Source of the DNA: Dyadobacter diqingensis
Lineage (GTDB): Bacteria > Bacteroidota > Bacteroidia > Cytophagales > Spirosomataceae
Assembly (NCBI RefSeq): GCF_024220585.1
Contig: NZ_JAMXKF010000009.1
Location: 275,214-339,213 of the forward strand
Reading direction: 5' to 3'
DNA: 64,000 nucleotides
Shown in pieces: positions 35,167 through 43,680 of the stretch (positions are counted from its first letter, which is position 1; every line of letters starts with the position of its first letter). Under the pieces are notes generated by a model. It searched no databases. It was not told the origin of the DNA and saw only the letters and a program-made list of their open reading frames with translations. The position numbers and the translations under genes are program-made.

Positions 35167-35712
35167 TTATATCTCAGCCAATTGCTTTTCGATCAGCTCA
35201 ACAACCTCCGGTCGGTCCCACTGCGAAGCGCCGGTTTCCTGTGCTATAATTTTACCCTTATATATGATGTAAGTTCTCGGGATGGCATTGCCGTCCAGCG
35301 CAGGCGGGTAGGGGCCGGTAAATTGGTAAAACGGAAGCTGATAACCTTTCCTCGCAATGAACGGGTTCACAGTTTCGGCATCTTCATCGGATACAATATA
35401 AAAGTCAACCTTTTTGTGATCCTTATACTGGTTATATAACTTTTGAATTCCCGGCATTTCCATATTGCAGGGCCCGCACCAGGTAGCCCAGACATTCAGA
35501 AAAATCAATTTATTTTCATCCATCGTTACGGCTTTCCCTTCAAGATCAGTCAGGGCGGAAAGGTAGACAGAAGAATTGGACGGCAGATCGGATACGGTAT
35601 TTTCAGCTGTTTCCGGCGAATCTGTTTTGGGTGCAAACAATGCGAAGTAAACAGCAATAAATGCAAGAATCGATAAACCGAAAATCAATATTTTTTTTGG
35701 AGTACTTCCCAT
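35167..35712 (-). CDS. TlpA/ResA-like membrane-anchored thioredoxin
   Basis: A 181-residue thioredoxin-fold protein with an N-terminal anchor (about 7-26) and an extracytoplasmic domain (about 45-180). The redox motif W-C79-G-P-C82 sits in NVWATWCGPCNMEMPGI; the cis-Pro region IPRTYII is present. Such proteins reduce disulfides of apocytochromes c or copper-binding proteins, or act in redox sensing. No cytochrome c maturation genes are near, so the target is open. Confidence 0.9.
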   Translation of the reverse strand: MGSTPKKILIFGLSILAFIAVYFALFAPKTDSPETAENTVSDLPSNSSVYLSALTDLEGKAVTMDENKLIFLNVWATWCGPCNMEMPGIQKLYNQYKDHKKVDFYIVSDEDAETVNPFIARKGYQLPFYQFTGPYPPALDGNAIPRTYIIYKGKIIAQETGASQWDRPEVVELIEKQLAEI

Positions 35713-35911
35713 GGCGAAAATTGTAATAGTTTAAAATTGGGGTAGTTAGAAATTTTTCTATCTATAAAAGTAGGAATTTTATCCAAGATATTAATTCTGT
35801 ATCAAGACTTCAAAAAATACATCTGCTGTTTGCTGTGCTCAACCGGAATTTGAATACTTTTATGCAAAATTTGAATATTTTAAATCCTTCGTATTGAAAA
35901 ACTATACATTC

Positions 35912-37258
35912 ATGAAACTAAGACAATCTCTGTTTTTACTCCTGGTTGCTGTTTTATTTCTACCACACCTATCCATTGGACAACGTTCCGCAGCAGAATA
36001 TTTTGAAGAAGGAAACAACAAGGCCAGAGCCAGTGATTTCGCCGGCGCACTTCAGGCTTACAGTGTCGTTGTTTCAATTAACGCTGATCACGCCCCAAGT
36101 TATTTTAACAGAGGGTTGGCCAAGGCAAACCTGAAAGATCATCGTGGTGCGATCCTGGATTATGACCGCGCGATTGAAATTAACCCAAAGGAAGCGCTTT
36201 ATTATCAAAGTCGTGGTGTAAGTAAAAGTATGCAGGACGATTACCGCGCAGCTATTCAGGATTATACAAGATCTATCGAGCTTAGCCCTGAGGATGCAAA
36301 ATCTTACTACAACCGTGGCGTAAGTTATGCCAAACTCGAAAATCACCGGAGTGCAATGACTGACCTTGATAAAGCGCTGACGCTGGATCCGGGAGATGTA
36401 GCGGCATTGTACGCAAGAGGAAATTGCAAGCAGCATTTGCATGAGTATGCCGGAAGTCTGGCGGATTTTTCACGCGTGATTGAAATCAGTCCGAAACGGG
36501 CAGGTGCTTATGCGGGAAGAGGAACAGCTAAAATTGAGCTGAATGATTTTCAGGGAGCATCGGCTGATTTTACAAAAGCTATCGAACTTAGTCCGAATGA
36601 AGGCAGCTACTATGATAAAAGAGGTTTTGCGAAAAATAAAGTGGAGGATTATCAGGGTGCTATTTCCGACTACGATAAAACATTACAACTTGCACCTGAA
36701 AACTATGAAGCGTACTATGGTCGCGGGTTTTCTAAAAGCAAGTTAAACGACCAACGTGGTGCGATCGCTGATTTGACAAAAGCGATCGAGCTGAAAAATA
36801 CCTATGTTTCCGATCCTAAGAAAATCCAGTATACCGGTCCGATTAATAAAGGAATCTTGGACGAATTACGGAACCAGGTCAAAGAACACATTAAAATTGA
36901 TGATCTGACTTCTGAGCGTTCGGAGGCTTATTACATCCGTGGCGTGAGTAAATCAAAAAGCGGCGATAGCAAGGGAGCTTTGCTGGATATCAGTACGGCT
37001 GTGGAATTGAACCCGACCTATTCGGATGCTTACTTTTCAAGAGGATTGATTAAGTCGTCGATTGGAGACCAGATGGGCGCGGTGCTGGATTTTAGCAGCT
37101 CTATCAAATTGAAATCGAACTTTCCGGAAGCGTATTACATCAGGGGAATTATCAAACATAGCCTTGGTGAGGTGAATGAAGGCTGCCTGGATCTGTCGAA
37201 ATCAGGCGAACTGGGCTATATGGCGTCTTACAAAGTGATCAGTACTTATTGTAATTAA
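35912..37258 (+). CDS. Exported tetratricopeptide-repeat (TPR) protein
   Basis: A 448-residue secreted or periplasmic protein. The ATG at 35912 gives a signal peptide (about 1-24, ending SIGQ); a TTG 18 bases upstream is less likely. About eleven TPR units follow (consensus NRGxAKxxLxDxxGAIxDYxxAIEINP), with a non-TPR insertion near residues 295-335. TPRs mediate protein contacts; no enzymatic domain is present. The stop codon lies at the edge of a heptamer repeat array (37253-37339). Function is unknown. Confidence 0.9.
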   Translation: MKLRQSLFLLLVAVLFLPHLSIGQRSAAEYFEEGNNKARASDFAGALQAYSVVVSINADHAPSYFNRGLAKANLKDHRGAILDYDRAIEINPKEALYYQSRGVSKSMQDDYRAAIQDYTRSIELSPEDAKSYYNRGVSYAKLENHRSAMTDLDKALTLDPGDVAALYARGNCKQHLHEYAGSLADFSRVIEISPKRAGAYAGRGTAKIELNDFQGASADFTKAIELSPNEGSYYDKRGFAKNKVEDYQGAISDYDKTLQLAPENYEAYYGRGFSKSKLNDQRGAIADLTKAIELKNTYVSDPKKIQYTGPINKGILDELRNQVKEHIKIDDLTSERSEAYYIRGVSKSKSGDSKGALLDISTAVELNPTYSDAYFSRGLIKSSIGDQMGAVLDFSSSIKLKSNFPEAYYIRGIIKHSLGEVNEGCLDLSKSGELGYMASYKVISTYCN

Positions 37259-37339
37259 GAATGAAAAATTAAGAATGAAGAATAAGGTAAGATTAGGGAC
37301 AGTATTCTTAATTTTCAATTCTTCATTCTTAATTAAATT
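37253..37339. repeat. Inverted pair of seven-base periodic arrays
   Basis: Left array: five heptamers from 37253 (AATTAAG and AATGAAA alternating with near-copies). Right array: the complementary pattern (TTCTTAA at 37305 and 37326, with variants between), 37305-37339. The arms form a 17-base perfect inverted repeat (37267-37283 with 37318-37334). The array runs from the TPR gene stop to the SOD gene stop. Confidence 0.75.
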
Positions 37340-38050
37340 TTACGCTTTCTTCAGATTCTCCGCTACCTTATCCCAGTTTACTACATTCCAGAATGCTGTG
37401 ATATAGTCGGCGCGTTTGTTTTGGTAATGCAGGTAATAAGCATGCTCCCAGACATCCAGTCCTAAAACAGGCGTTCCTTTCAATTCTGCAATATCCATCA
37501 ATGGATTATCCTGATTGGGCGTAGAGCTCACAGTAAGTTTCCCGTCTTTCGCAGTAAGCCATGCCCAACCCGAGCCGAACCGCGTGGTAGCAGCCTTGCC
37601 AAATGTTTCTTTAAATTTATCGAACGAACCGAACTGCGCGTTGATGGCGTCAGCTACGGCACCTTTTGGTGCACCGCCTTTGCCCGGAGCCATGATGTCC
37701 CAGAAGAAAGTATGGTTCCAGTGTCCGCCTCCGTTGTTGCGGATTGCAGCCGGAGCCTTTCCTGCTGATTTTACGATCTCTTCAAGCGTTTTTTTCTCGA
37801 ATTCAGTTCCTTTTACGGCGTCATTCAGGTTTTTTACATAAGCAGCATGATGTTTGCCGTAATGTATTTCCATCGTCAATTTATCTATGCTAGGTTCCAG
37901 CGCACCGAAATCGTACGATAGAGGTGTTTGTTTGAAAGGCGCGCTTTCGAGCAATATTCCGGATGAAGTTTCTGCGAATGCGTAATCAGCAATTGCACCA
38001 ACGGCCAAAGTACTGCCAGCCAGGGTGCGCAAAAAATCTGTTCTATTCAT
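37340..38050 (-). CDS. Exported Fe/Mn superoxide dismutase, Mn-type motifs
   Basis: A 236-residue SOD that converts superoxide to oxygen and peroxide. From the ATG at 38050, an N-terminal signal-like stretch (about 1-26, MNRTDFLRTLAG then a hydrophobic core ending FA) precedes the catalytic part; the region resembles a Tat signal but has only one Arg at the critical place. Metal ligands H63, H113, D199 and H203 are present in IHYGKHH, WNHTFFW and DVWEHAYYLHY. The GGGHWNH and NQDNPLM patterns favour Mn over Fe. Export is inferred from the leader. RecR lies 26 bases upstream. Confidence 0.93.
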   Translation of the reverse strand: MNRTDFLRTLAGSTLAVGAIADYAFAETSSGILLESAPFKQTPLSYDFGALEPSIDKLTMEIHYGKHHAAYVKNLNDAVKGTEFEKKTLEEIVKSAGKAPAAIRNNGGGHWNHTFFWDIMAPGKGGAPKGAVADAINAQFGSFDKFKETFGKAATTRFGSGWAWLTAKDGKLTVSSTPNQDNPLMDIAELKGTPVLGLDVWEHAYYLHYQNKRADYITAFWNVVNWDKVAENLKKA

Positions 38051-38076
38051 CGTTACTGTGATTTTTAAATAAACAA

Positions 38077-38691
38077 TCAATCGTAAGCCACCCGGCTAAC
38101 GATACTGCGTCCAAGTGTTATTTCATCAGCATATTCAAGGTCTCCGCCGATAGGAATCCCACGGGCGATCGTACTTACCCTGACTTCGCTTGGTTTTAGT
38201 TTTTTTTGTAAATAAAAAGCGGTGGTGTCTCCTTCCATCGTCGGGCTAAGTGCGAGAATAATTTCCTGCACGCGTTCGTCTGCCGGTGCTTCCTCAATCC
38301 TTTTCAGTAAAGAATCAATATTTAAATCCGATGGGCCGATTCCTTCGAGTGGTGAAATAATACCTCCCAAAACATGATACAAACCTTTGAACTGGCTTGT
38401 CGCTTCAATGGCCAGCACGTCGCGGGTATCTACAACAACGCAAATGATTGAAGAATCACGCTTGGGATTCTTACAAATATTGCAAAGTGCTTCGTCCGAG
38501 ATATTGTGGCATTGGCTGCAATAACAGGTCTGGGTCCGCATTTTGATCAGCGCCTCGGAAAGTCCGCGGGTTTGCTGCTCATCACGTTTCAGCAAATGTA
38601 ATGCCAGACGCAACGCTGTCTTCTTACCGATTCCCGGAAGTCGGGAAATTTCACTGACTGCATCCTCAATAAGACGGGACGGATAATTCAT
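38077..38691 (-). CDS. recR: Recombination mediator RecR
   Basis: A 204-residue protein acting with RecF and RecO to load RecA at gaps. The ATG at 38691 yields the usual length; an upstream frame adds 23 unconserved residues. Helix-hairpin-helix (about 10-30, LPGIGKKTALRLALHLL), a C4 zinc finger (CYCSQCHNISDEALCNIC, about 54-71) and a Toprim domain (about 80-175) are visible. It is downstream of clpS and upstream of the SOD gene on the same strand. Confidence 0.96.
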   Translation of the reverse strand: MNYPSRLIEDAVSEISRLPGIGKKTALRLALHLLKRDEQQTRGLSEALIKMRTQTCYCSQCHNISDEALCNICKNPKRDSSIICVVVDTRDVLAIEATSQFKGLYHVLGGIISPLEGIGPSDLNIDSLLKRIEEAPADERVQEIILALSPTMEGDTTAFYLQKKLKPSEVRVSTIARGIPIGGDLEYADEITLGRSIVSRVAYD

Positions 38692-38726
38692 GTGTAGCAA
38701 TAAAGTAAGTAACCGACGGTTAGTAA

Positions 38727-39002
38727 TTAATGAATTTCTGCTGAAATACCTCTTCTGCAAATTTCATTCCTCATGCCGACCAGTTCATCAAATTCACCTT
38801 CTTTGACAGAGCATTTTCCTTTGTAGTGTATGATAATCGTGCACTGCTCTGCTTGTTCGCTTGTATGTTTGCAAACATCTACCAAAGTGTCTATAACCCA
38901 ATCGAATGTATTAACGTCATCGTTATAAACGACCAGTTTTTTTAGCTCGGTTTCGACCGTTTTTTCCAGAATTTCTGTTTCTGTATCTATAAGCACTTGC
39001 AT
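38727..39002 (-). CDS. clpS: ClpS adaptor protein
   Basis: A 91-residue adaptor that binds N-end-rule substrates and delivers them to the ClpAP protease. The substrate-binding region LVVYNDDVNTFDWVI (about 23-37) and TIIIHYKGKC (about 55-64) match ClpS. The ATG at 39002 is used instead of a TTG nine bases upstream. An exact TAGATTTG -7 box lies at 39035-39028 on the minus strand, about 26 bases before the start. recR follows with a 35-base gap. Confidence 0.92.
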   Translation of the reverse strand: MQVLIDTETEILEKTVETELKKLVVYNDDVNTFDWVIDTLVDVCKHTSEQAEQCTIIIHYKGKCSVKEGEFDELVGMRNEICRRGISAEIH

Positions 39003-39109
39003 AACAACCAAATTTCTGTTTGTTTAGCAAATCTAATCAAAAGTGGAGATTATTCGAAGCCTTTTATTACCTCTTTTAATATTCTACTATTCTTAAAACC
39101 CGCTGGTGA

Positions 39110-40567
39110 ATGAATCCATACGTTTCTTTAATTATCCTAATTGTATATTTTGCAATGCTGATCACCGTGTCAGTCTACACATCACGTGGGGCCGACACGA
39201 ACACTTTTTTTACTGCTAACCGCCAGTCTCCCTGGTATTTGGTTGCTTTCGGGATGATTGGTACTTCGTTATCCGGGGTAACGTTTATATCAGTGCCCGG
39301 CGCAGTTACCAATATCCAGTTCTCCTATTTTCAGGTTGTTATCGGTTACATTTTAGGTTATCTGATCATCGGAACCGTACTGATGCCGCTGTACTACCGG
39401 CTTAACCTGATCTCGATTTATTCATATCTCGAACAACGTTTTGGTTTTTGGTCATACAAGACCGGCTCGGCCTTTTTTCTTTTGTCGAGAACGGTTGGTT
39501 CTGCGGTCCGTTTATATGTTGCCGCGCAGGTTTTACAGATCGCATTATTCAAACCGCTGGGTGTTCCTTTTGAAATTGCGGTTGCAATAACCATTTTACT
39601 GATCTGGATTTACACATTTAAAGGTGGTGTGAAAACGATCATTGTAACGGATACCTTACAGACTTTCTTCCTGATAACGGCTGTAATTCTGACGATTATA
39701 CTGGTTTCAAGAGAGCTGAACCTGCACGGGATTTCTGATGTCTGGAATACGGTTCAGGATAGTGGCTATTCAAAGATTTTTTATTGGGATATTGATGACC
39801 CGAAATATTTCTGGAAGCAGTTTTTTGCCGGTGTTTTCATTGCAATCGTGATGACGGGCATGGATCAGGATCTTATGCAGAAAAACCTTACCTGTAAGAA
39901 TATCGGTGAAGCACAAAAGAATATGTTCTGGTTTACGGTTGTTTTGGTGATCGTGAATTTCATGTTTTTATCACTGGGTGCTTTGCTTTACGTATATGCA
40001 TCTGCGAAAGGAATTCCAACGCCTGTAAAAACGGATGAGTTCTACCCATTGCTGGCGTTGAACCATCTGGGACTAGCCGTGGGGATTACGTTCCTTTTAG
40101 GGATCACCGCTGCCACTTATGCAAGTTCGGATTCGGCCCTTACGGCGCTTACCACAGCATTTTGTATCGATTTTATGGAGATTGAAAAGAAACCTGAAGG
40201 TAAAAGATCAAGTATTAAGTTCTGGGTTCACATTGGATTTTCGGTATTGTTTTATCTTGTAATCCTTCTGTTTAACAGGATGAATAATAAGGAAGTGATC
40301 ACAGCTATTTTCGACCTTGCCGGATACACTTATGGCCCTTTGCTTGGATTGTTTACATTCGGCTTGTTCCTGAAACGGCCTGTTATCGATCGCTGGGTGC
40401 CGCTGGTTTGTATTGTGGCGCCGGTTGTTACCTACGTTATTAATGAACATTCCGTGGAATGGTTCAACGGTTATAAATTCGGTTTTGAGAGGTTAATTAT
40501 CAATGGCCTGATCACCTTTATCGGCCTTTGGCTTCTTACAGACTCTAAGGCGAAAAAAATCGCCTGA
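39110..40567 (+). CDS. Sodium:solute symporter (SSS family)
   Basis: A 485-residue polytopic transporter with about thirteen membrane helices. The SSS-family region GMIGTSLSGVTFISVPG and the TASVYASSDSALTAL-like segment (ATYASSDSALTAL, about 336-348) fit the Na+-binding helix. These symporters import sugars, amino acids, nucleosides, anions or sialic acid; substrate cannot be assigned. No operon partner is adjacent. The start ATG at 39110 precedes the first helix. Confidence 0.9.
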   Translation: MNPYVSLIILIVYFAMLITVSVYTSRGADTNTFFTANRQSPWYLVAFGMIGTSLSGVTFISVPGAVTNIQFSYFQVVIGYILGYLIIGTVLMPLYYRLNLISIYSYLEQRFGFWSYKTGSAFFLLSRTVGSAVRLYVAAQVLQIALFKPLGVPFEIAVAITILLIWIYTFKGGVKTIIVTDTLQTFFLITAVILTIILVSRELNLHGISDVWNTVQDSGYSKIFYWDIDDPKYFWKQFFAGVFIAIVMTGMDQDLMQKNLTCKNIGEAQKNMFWFTVVLVIVNFMFLSLGALLYVYASAKGIPTPVKTDEFYPLLALNHLGLAVGITFLLGITAATYASSDSALTALTTAFCIDFMEIEKKPEGKRSSIKFWVHIGFSVLFYLVILLFNRMNNKEVITAIFDLAGYTYGPLLGLFTFGLFLKRPVIDRWVPLVCIVAPVVTYVINEHSVEWFNGYKFGFERLIINGLITFIGLWLLTDSKAKKIA

Positions 40568-40579
40568 AAATAAACTGAC

Positions 40580-40620
40580 CGTATTTGTCTGAGGTTATTT
40601 GATGATCTCAGACAAATACG
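40580..40620 (+). terminator. Hairpin after the SSS gene
   Basis: Fourteen-base perfect stem (40580-40593 with 40607-40620); the T-rich tail is weak, so termination efficiency is uncertain. Confidence 0.6.
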
Positions 40621-40678
40621 ATTTCAGACTGTTACCTTTACAATCACATTGCCACCATAAAGTACGCTTGCACACGCC

Positions 40679-41167
40679 ATGGAAAATGAGTTATTAAACA
40701 AACGGGATATCTTCGCCTATTTCCTTGTCGCCGCTACCGGCGCATTGATACAGCTGATCATCGGTACGTTGGCGCAGGACTGGTTTTCGATCAGTTATCG
40801 CGAATCGTTGACCCTGGGTTATCTGGCGGCATCTGTTGCAGGCTTTTTCCTGGCAAAAATATTTGCCTTCAACTCAAAAAATAAATCGAAGAACCACAGA
40901 GAAAAGGTGAAGTTTTTCCTGGTTACTGTCCTTTCATTTTGCATCACGGTTTACGGCTCTGACGCGTTGTACCAGTTAACGTTGCTGCTGGTTGGAGAAT
41001 TGAAATTCGTCATCCCGTTTTCTGTAAAAGTGGTTGATATTAACAAGCTTTTCAGTCAGCTGACGTGCATGACGCTGAGTTTTATCAGTAATTACGTGCT
41101 GCATAAAAGATTTACTTTCAAAGACACCGGTTTTTACGACAGGCTGAAAAGTTTATTGAGTAAATAA
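40679..41167 (+). CDS. GtrA-like four-helix membrane protein
   Basis: A 162-residue protein with four hydrophobic helices separated by a basic loop (about residues 63-77, NSKNKSKNHREKVKF) and a C-terminal SFISNYVLHKRFTF motif typical of GtrA-like proteins. Such proteins are proposed flippases of lipid-linked sugars in glycosylation or teichoic-acid-like pathways. No glycosyltransferase is adjacent. The identity as GtrA-like is likely, the role inferred. Confidence 0.8.
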   Translation: MENELLNKRDIFAYFLVAATGALIQLIIGTLAQDWFSISYRESLTLGYLAASVAGFFLAKIFAFNSKNKSKNHREKVKFFLVTVLSFCITVYGSDALYQLTLLLVGELKFVIPFSVKVVDINKLFSQLTCMTLSFISNYVLHKRFTFKDTGFYDRLKSLLSK

Positions 41168-41198
41168 AACAACTCCCCTCAGGTTTATTTCTTAAAAA

Positions 41199-41282
41199 AT
41201 GACAAAAGCGACATCAAAAATACTGATGGTTGGTGTTGTCGTGATTTTTATGTCTTTTCTGCATATTTTCTTTAAAAATTAG
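41199..41282 (+). CDS. Candidate 27-residue single-pass membrane microprotein
   Basis: ORF of 27 codons plus stop, 31 bases after the GtrA-like gene. After a short polar start (MTKATSK) it has one hydrophobic helix (about 8-24) and ends with FFKN. No dedicated promoter or terminator is obvious, so existence is supported only by its hydrophobic design. Confidence 0.35.
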   Translation: MTKATSKILMVGVVVIFMSFLHIFFKN

Positions 41283-41326
41283 TCAGATATAGACTGTTTT
41301 TCAGATTAAAATAAGCGCTTTTTATC

Positions 41327-41357
41327 TTGTTTTAGTTCTATATATATTGTAACTTTC
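41327..41357 (+). promoter_or_regulatory. Candidate Bacteroidota promoter upstream of 41472
   Basis: TTG at 41327-41329 and TAACTTTC at 41350-41357 with a 20-base spacer resemble the -33/-7 pair. The leader to the ATG at 41472 would be about 110 bases. Confidence 0.35.
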
Positions 41358-41471
41358 TTTTGTTAAACGGTTATAAAAAAGGCCGTATTTTATTAAAAAT
41401 ACATTGAATTTATAATGAAGCGAATAAGAGAACCGTAGTTTTTACAATCTATCAAACTAAATATCAAGACA

Positions 41472-42050
41472 ATGAAATCACTATCATTATTTCTTATCGG
41501 CAGTTTGCTCTGCGTGTCCTGTGCAAAAAATGAAAAACAGGATGAAGCAACTCAGAGTGTAAATATTGAAAAGGAAAAAAAAGCCATCAACGCCACCATA
41601 GAAAAGGAAACGCAGTCCTTTTTTGCCAGAGATTATGAAGCATGGAAATCAAACTATGCGCAAACAGATTATGCATTTCAGGCATGGAGCAATGATGATG
41701 GTACCTTTGATTCGAATGTAGGCTGGGATGATATCAACAAACAAATCGGAAAATATATAACAGACAATCCGGAACCCGTATCCAGTCACCCAAAAGTGGA
41801 ACGGAAGAATATGCTTTATAAATTTTACGGCGATAACGTTGCGTACCTTACCTGGGACCAGTTTAACAGCGATAAACCCGAAAAAAACTTTCACCATAGC
41901 AAAGAAGTCAGGCTCATGGAGAAAATCAACGGCGAGTGGAAAATCGTCTGTGTATCGGCATTTTGGGACTATAAAAACCTGATTCCGGCAAGTAAACTTC
42001 CAATGATCCAGAAAATAGCCAACGAGAGCCGCGGCAAAAACAAAATATAA
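41472..42050 (+). CDS. SnoaL/DUF4440-like lipoprotein
   Basis: A 192-residue lipoprotein: lipobox C-V-S-C with C17 at the N-terminus, a charged linker, then a domain (about 40-160) resembling NTF2-like/SnoaL proteins, with the typical helix IEKETQSFFARDYEAWKSNYA and the final NGEWKIVCVSAFWDY. NTF2-like folds bind small ligands or catalyse isomerisations; no catalytic pair is obvious. It is probably periplasmic. The gene appears monocistronic. Confidence 0.8.
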   Translation: MKSLSLFLIGSLLCVSCAKNEKQDEATQSVNIEKEKKAINATIEKETQSFFARDYEAWKSNYAQTDYAFQAWSNDDGTFDSNVGWDDINKQIGKYITDNPEPVSSHPKVERKNMLYKFYGDNVAYLTWDQFNSDKPEKNFHHSKEVRLMEKINGEWKIVCVSAFWDYKNLIPASKLPMIQKIANESRGKNKI

Positions 42051-42062
42051 ATAGCTATGAAT

Positions 42063-42126
42063 CAGTGTCCGGTATGTTCGCTATCGAAAAATAATGTTCG
42101 GTATTGAACACAGGAACCGGACACTG
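42063..42126 (+). other. Stem-loop downstream of 41472 gene
   Basis: Eleven-base perfect stem (42063-42073 with 42116-42126) with a 42-base loop; only a short CTTT follows, so it is terminator-like at best. Confidence 0.45.
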
Positions 42127-42281
42127 GTCTTTAAATGTAATTTGATTAAAATGTTGAAAATAAATTAGTTATAGGTTGATTCTCCATTTGTTTTAAACAC
42201 GTTTCTGATTTGGCACAGGCTTTTTTAGTAAGATGATATCCATGTAATATGGAATGTTCAATCTTATAAAAATATATAGCC

Positions 42282-42680
42282 ATGAAAATTTCAAACGTTT
42301 CAAAATTAGTTTTGTCCCTTGGACTAGCCTTGTCAACTTTATCTTTTAGCTACGCGAAAGAAGAAGGAACCGAAAAAAAAGAAGCCAAAGCAGCCATGGC
42401 CTTTGACGCTTCGTTGTACAAAGTTGCCAACACCAATAAGGTTAAGCTGGCGATCGATAAAATTCCGGATGCTAACGTGACCATTCTTTTGAGAGATAAT
42501 CACGGCAAGGTTATTTATCACGAAGTACTTAGAAAAAACAGTGAAGACCTTTACCGCCGTGTTTTTGATCTTGAAGGTGTAGAAGACGGGGCTTATTATT
42601 TCGTCATGATGGGGAAAAATACGAAAATCACTAAGAAGGTAGAAATATCTTCGTCGAGCACAAAAGTGATTCTTTTATAA
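42282..42680 (+). CDS. Hypothetical secreted beta-sandwich protein
   Basis: A 132-residue protein with a signal peptide (about 1-25, ending SYAK), a Lys/Glu-rich spacer (EEGTEKKEAKAA) and an immunoglobulin-like beta domain (about 45-132) resembling the C-terminal fold of secreted Bacteroidota proteins. It has no clear T9SS sorting motif, but its fold resembles one (NVTILLRDNHGKVIYHEVL). Function is unknown. A strong terminator follows at 42695-42735. Confidence 0.75.
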   Translation: MKISNVSKLVLSLGLALSTLSFSYAKEEGTEKKEAKAAMAFDASLYKVANTNKVKLAIDKIPDANVTILLRDNHGKVIYHEVLRKNSEDLYRRVFDLEGVEDGAYYFVMMGKNTKITKKVEISSSSTKVILL

Positions 42681-42694
42681 GAATCAACGATAAT

Positions 42695-42735
42695 AAAAGG
42701 AGCTCTGTCATCAATTATGGCAGAGCTCCTTTTTG
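42695..42735. terminator. Bidirectional rho-independent terminator
   Basis: Thirteen-base perfect stem (42695-42707 with 42721-42733) with A-run and T-run at the ends, between the secreted protein gene and the convergent alkyltransferase-like gene. Confidence 0.85.
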
Positions 42736-42749
42736 TATTTTAAGTCGGT

Positions 42750-43115
42750 TTACAACAATTCTTTTTCCGGATCCCAGAAACGATTTGCCCAATCCTGGAC
42801 CACATCATCTTTCACAACTACCCCCTCATGCTCTAATCTTTCCTGCATGGTGGTTGGTGTTTCAAAAAGATGCCGGGCGCTTAACAGACCGTCTCTGTTG
42901 ACCACTCGGTGCGCCGGGATATCGTGATGGGTATAACTGCTTCCCATTGCCCATCCAACCATGCGTGCGCCACGTTTTGAGCCCAGATATGCAGCAATCG
43001 CTCCATAGGACGTGACGCGCCCTTTGGGAATCAGGCGAACGACCTGATAAACATCCTCAAAAAAATCATTTTTCGGTTTTTGATCCTGAATTTTTTCTGG
43101 CTTCTTTACGCTCAT
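42750..43115 (-). CDS. Alkyltransferase-like (ATL) DNA-binding protein lacking the catalytic Cys
   Basis: A 121-residue protein with the MGMT/Ada C-terminal fold: helix-turn-helix RVTSYGAIAAYLGSKRGAR (about 33-51) and the active-site loop IPAHRVVN, where the alkyl-accepting Cys of PCHR is replaced by Ala (A68). It is therefore not a DNA-repair methyltransferase but an ATL, which binds O6-alkylguanine and, in other organisms, flags it for nucleotide-excision repair. It overlaps DUF3109 (43066-43668) by 50 bases and shares its transcript. Confidence 0.92.
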   Translation of the reverse strand: MSVKKPEKIQDQKPKNDFFEDVYQVVRLIPKGRVTSYGAIAAYLGSKRGARMVGWAMGSSYTHHDIPAHRVVNRDGLLSARHLFETPTTMQERLEHEGVVVKDDVVQDWANRFWDPEKELL

Positions 43116-43668
43116 CGATTTCCTGAGTTAATTCTCCATACCATTTCGGACCGTATGCGCGGATCAGCGGTTCTTTCAGAAACTGGTATAGCGGCACACC
43201 TAATTCCTGGCCAAAACTGCAAGCCGGACTGCATATTTCCCAACGATCATAATTGAGTGCCTGATATTGTTCATATTTCGTAACGCGGATCGGATACAAA
43301 TGGCAGGAAATTGGTTTTTTGTAGTCAATTTTTCCGTCATTGTAAGCTTGTTCTATCCCGCATTTCAGAATTTTGCGTTCGTCATAAATGGCATAGGCAC
43401 ACTCTCTTCCGTTGATAACCGGCGTCACATAGTCGCCTTCAAAGTCTGTTGTGTACGTACCTTCTGCTGCAATAACTTTTTTCCCCTCTTCGGTCAGATA
43501 CGGTTCCACATGTTTGTAGATGCTATCCAGTATCGGCAGTTCTTCAGCGTCAAGCGGAGCACCTGAATCTCCTTCTACACAGCACGCACCCATACATTTA
43601 TCAAGGTTACAGACGAAAAGCTGGTCCTCGATATCATCGCTGATGCATGTATTATCAATCAGTATCAC
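43066..43668 (-). CDS. DUF3109 family Cys-rich protein
   Basis: A 200-residue protein with at least nine Cys: C8, C20, C25 and C29-C30 in LDKCMGACC, later CAY, CGIEQ, SCHLYP and CSPACSFGQ. It matches DUF3109, conserved in Bacteroidota and others. Clustered Cys suggests an iron-sulfur or zinc site, but this is not established. It is upstream of and overlaps the alkyltransferase-like gene, so the two are translationally linked. Confidence 0.85.
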   Translation of the reverse strand: MILIDNTCISDDIEDQLFVCNLDKCMGACCVEGDSGAPLDAEELPILDSIYKHVEPYLTEEGKKVIAAEGTYTTDFEGDYVTPVINGRECAYAIYDERKILKCGIEQAYNDGKIDYKKPISCHLYPIRVTKYEQYQALNYDRWEICSPACSFGQELGVPLYQFLKEPLIRAYGPKWYGELTQEIDERKEARKNSGSKTEK

Positions 43669-43680
43669 AGTGAATTTTAT

